Shown here piece by piece: positions 63,491 through 64,000 of a stretch of DNA of 64,000 nucleotides (position 1 is the first letter of the stretch; each line of letters opens with the position of its first letter). The notes beneath the pieces were generated by a model. It was not told the origin of the DNA and searched no databases. It saw only the letters and a list, made by a program, of their open reading frames with translations. The position numbers and the translations under genes were made by a program. Source of the DNA: a bacterium 210917-DFI.7.65. Lineage in GTDB: Bacteria; Bacillota; Clostridia; Oscillospirales; Oscillospiraceae. The DNA is taken from assembly GCA_020555865.1 (NCBI GenBank), contig JAJCJJ010000002.1, forward strand, positions 186,001 through 250,000, given 5' to 3'.

Positions 63491-63519
63491 AATATAGCAT
63501 CTTTTTCTTGACGTTCCAA
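63491..63519 (-). promoter_or_regulatory. Promoter of atoE copy 2
   Basis: Minus strand TTGGAA (63514-63519), 17-bp spacer, TATATT (63491-63496); leader about 85 nt. Confidence 0.6.
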
Positions 63520-63592
63520 GGACTTACATCCTTTTTATATATAATTTTTATAGCATCTTTATGCTTTCTATATACAAAAATCCACCCTGCAA

Positions 63593-63703
63593 TCAGCGGT
63601 GAAAAACACCGGTATCGGTCAGACGAAGACAGCGCGGCCCCAGGCGCGTCATAGTGCCAGCAAAGGCCGTAACAACCACCAGATAACCCATAATTCCCAG
63701 CAC
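63593..63703 (-). CDS. Possible 36-aa small protein upstream of atoE copy 2
   Basis: GTG start with AAGGAGG 9 nt upstream; it begins VLGIMGYLVVVTAFAG (a hydrophobic stretch) and ends in a basic tail (GPRCLRLTDTGVFHR). Nucleotides around IMGYLVV match a 20-base stretch inside both atoE genes almost exactly, so it may be a trace of a third copy or a real small membrane peptide. Confidence 0.35.
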   Translation of the reverse strand: MLGIMGYLVVVTAFAGTMTRLGPRCLRLTDTGVFHR

Positions 63704-63728
63704 CGGGCCGCTCCTCCTTCTATGCACT

Positions 63729-63834
63729 TTTCCAAACCATCCCTCTCCGGTATACTTTTTTAATACCCACAACTCATGGTTTTACAGCGTTCTTCCTCCC
63801 TTTTCCCGCCGCAGCTTTCCCTTTTCTGCGGCGG
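63729..63834 (+). promoter_or_regulatory. Candidate promoter and leader hairpin before the last gene
   Basis: TTTCCA (63729-63734), 16-bp spacer, TATACT (63751-63756); then a 9-bp stem CCGCCGCAG / CTGCGGCGG (63806-63834) with TTTATTT after it. Could be a terminator-like attenuator. Confidence 0.35.
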
Positions 63835-63899
63835 CTTTATTTCCCGACGCGATCTGCACGCAAGCCTTTGTACAATGGGCAGAAAAAGGAGGACAAGCC

Positions 63900-64000
63900 A
63901 TGAACTTTGTACAAACGCTGACCGCGGTGGAAAAAAGCCGCGCTTTAAGTTGTGCCATCCGGTTTCTTTTGGCCGCCATACTCTCAGGCAGTCAGATTTT
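63900..64000 (+). CDS. Start of a membrane-protein gene (MgtC/SapB-like?), cut at window end
   Basis: 33 residues seen, MNFVQTLTAVEKSRALSCAI then FLLAAILSGSQI. GGAGG 7 nt before ATG. The polar start followed by a hydrophobic helix with a glycine resembles the first helix of MgtC/SapB proteins, but the window ends too soon to be sure. Confidence 0.4.
   Translation, partial: MNFVQTLTAVEKSRALSCAIRFLLAAILSGSQI

Noticed and set aside
1..64000. CRISPR arrays, tRNA/rRNA genes, insertion sequences, prophage genes
   Set aside because: No regularly spaced direct repeats, cloverleaf-like sequences, transposase or phage-type proteins were seen on reading both strands.

Overview
The window comes from a fairly GC-rich Gram-positive anaerobe of the class Clostridia, most likely a gut Oscillospirales or relative (an inference from gene content, not a placement). 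Evidence: paired glgC/glgD, sporulation-type genes (SpoIID-like, BofA-like), a T-box before thrS, a TPP riboswitch, DUF3793 next to a short flavodoxin, a molybdenum hydroxylase operon, a butyrate-type CoA-transferase, many TTG/GTG starts with strong AGGAGG sites, and a Firmicutes-type rimP-nusA-rnpM-ylxQ-infB-rbfA-nrnA-truB-ribF order. No tRNA, rRNA, CRISPR array, insertion sequence or phage gene was seen.

Layout. 1-4.2 kb: glycogen synthesis operon glgB-glgC-glgD (minus). 4.2-7.9 kb: UPF0210/ACT pair, YfbR-type nucleotidase, MtaB (minus). 8-9.9 kb: cysteine desulfurase and SseB-like protein (plus). 10-15.6 kb: SstT, a CmpB-type membrane protein, TypA, PAP2 phosphatase (minus). 15.6-17.6 kb: LysR regulator divergent from a TDT-family transporter. 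17.6-18.9 kb: DUF3793 and flavodoxin behind two near-identical 16-bp operators. 19-25.9 kb: one tightly overlapping seven-gene minus operon, a FecCD-type ABC importer, three molybdenum hydroxylase subunits and a MocA-like cytidylyltransferase. 26-29.9 kb: acetyltransferase, then a TPP-riboswitch-controlled thiamine-precursor ABC system. 30-37.9 kb: aldo/keto reductase with divergent LysR, SpoIID-like protein, a degenerate deacetylase-like protein, a two-component system and an HtrA protease. 38-40.5 kb: thrS with T-box. 40.7-44.4 kb: small regulator, membrane proteins, tadA, DUF2508, BofA, DegV. 44.6-47.3 kb: rplM-rpsI, then a small orphan microcompartment locus (two EutS-like shell proteins and an EutP-like GTPase). 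47.4-56.2 kb: the nusA-infB-ribF translation cluster. 56.3-58.2 kb: KdpE-like regulator and short KdpD-like kinase. 58.3-63.4 kb: two near-identical AtoE-type short-chain fatty acid transporters flanking a CoA-transferase. The right end enters a new membrane-protein gene.

How it fits together. Metabolic modules here are carbon storage (glg), redox and metal cofactor supply (cysteine desulfurase, flavodoxin, Mo-hydroxylase with its probable oxyanion importer), thiamine-precursor scavenging, and acyl-CoA/short-chain fatty acid exchange (CoA-transferase plus AtoE). The least explained parts are the EutS-EutS-EutP locus with no cargo enzyme, the twin-operator attenuated DUF3793-flavodoxin unit, and the duplicated AtoE region with small ORFs and palindromes.
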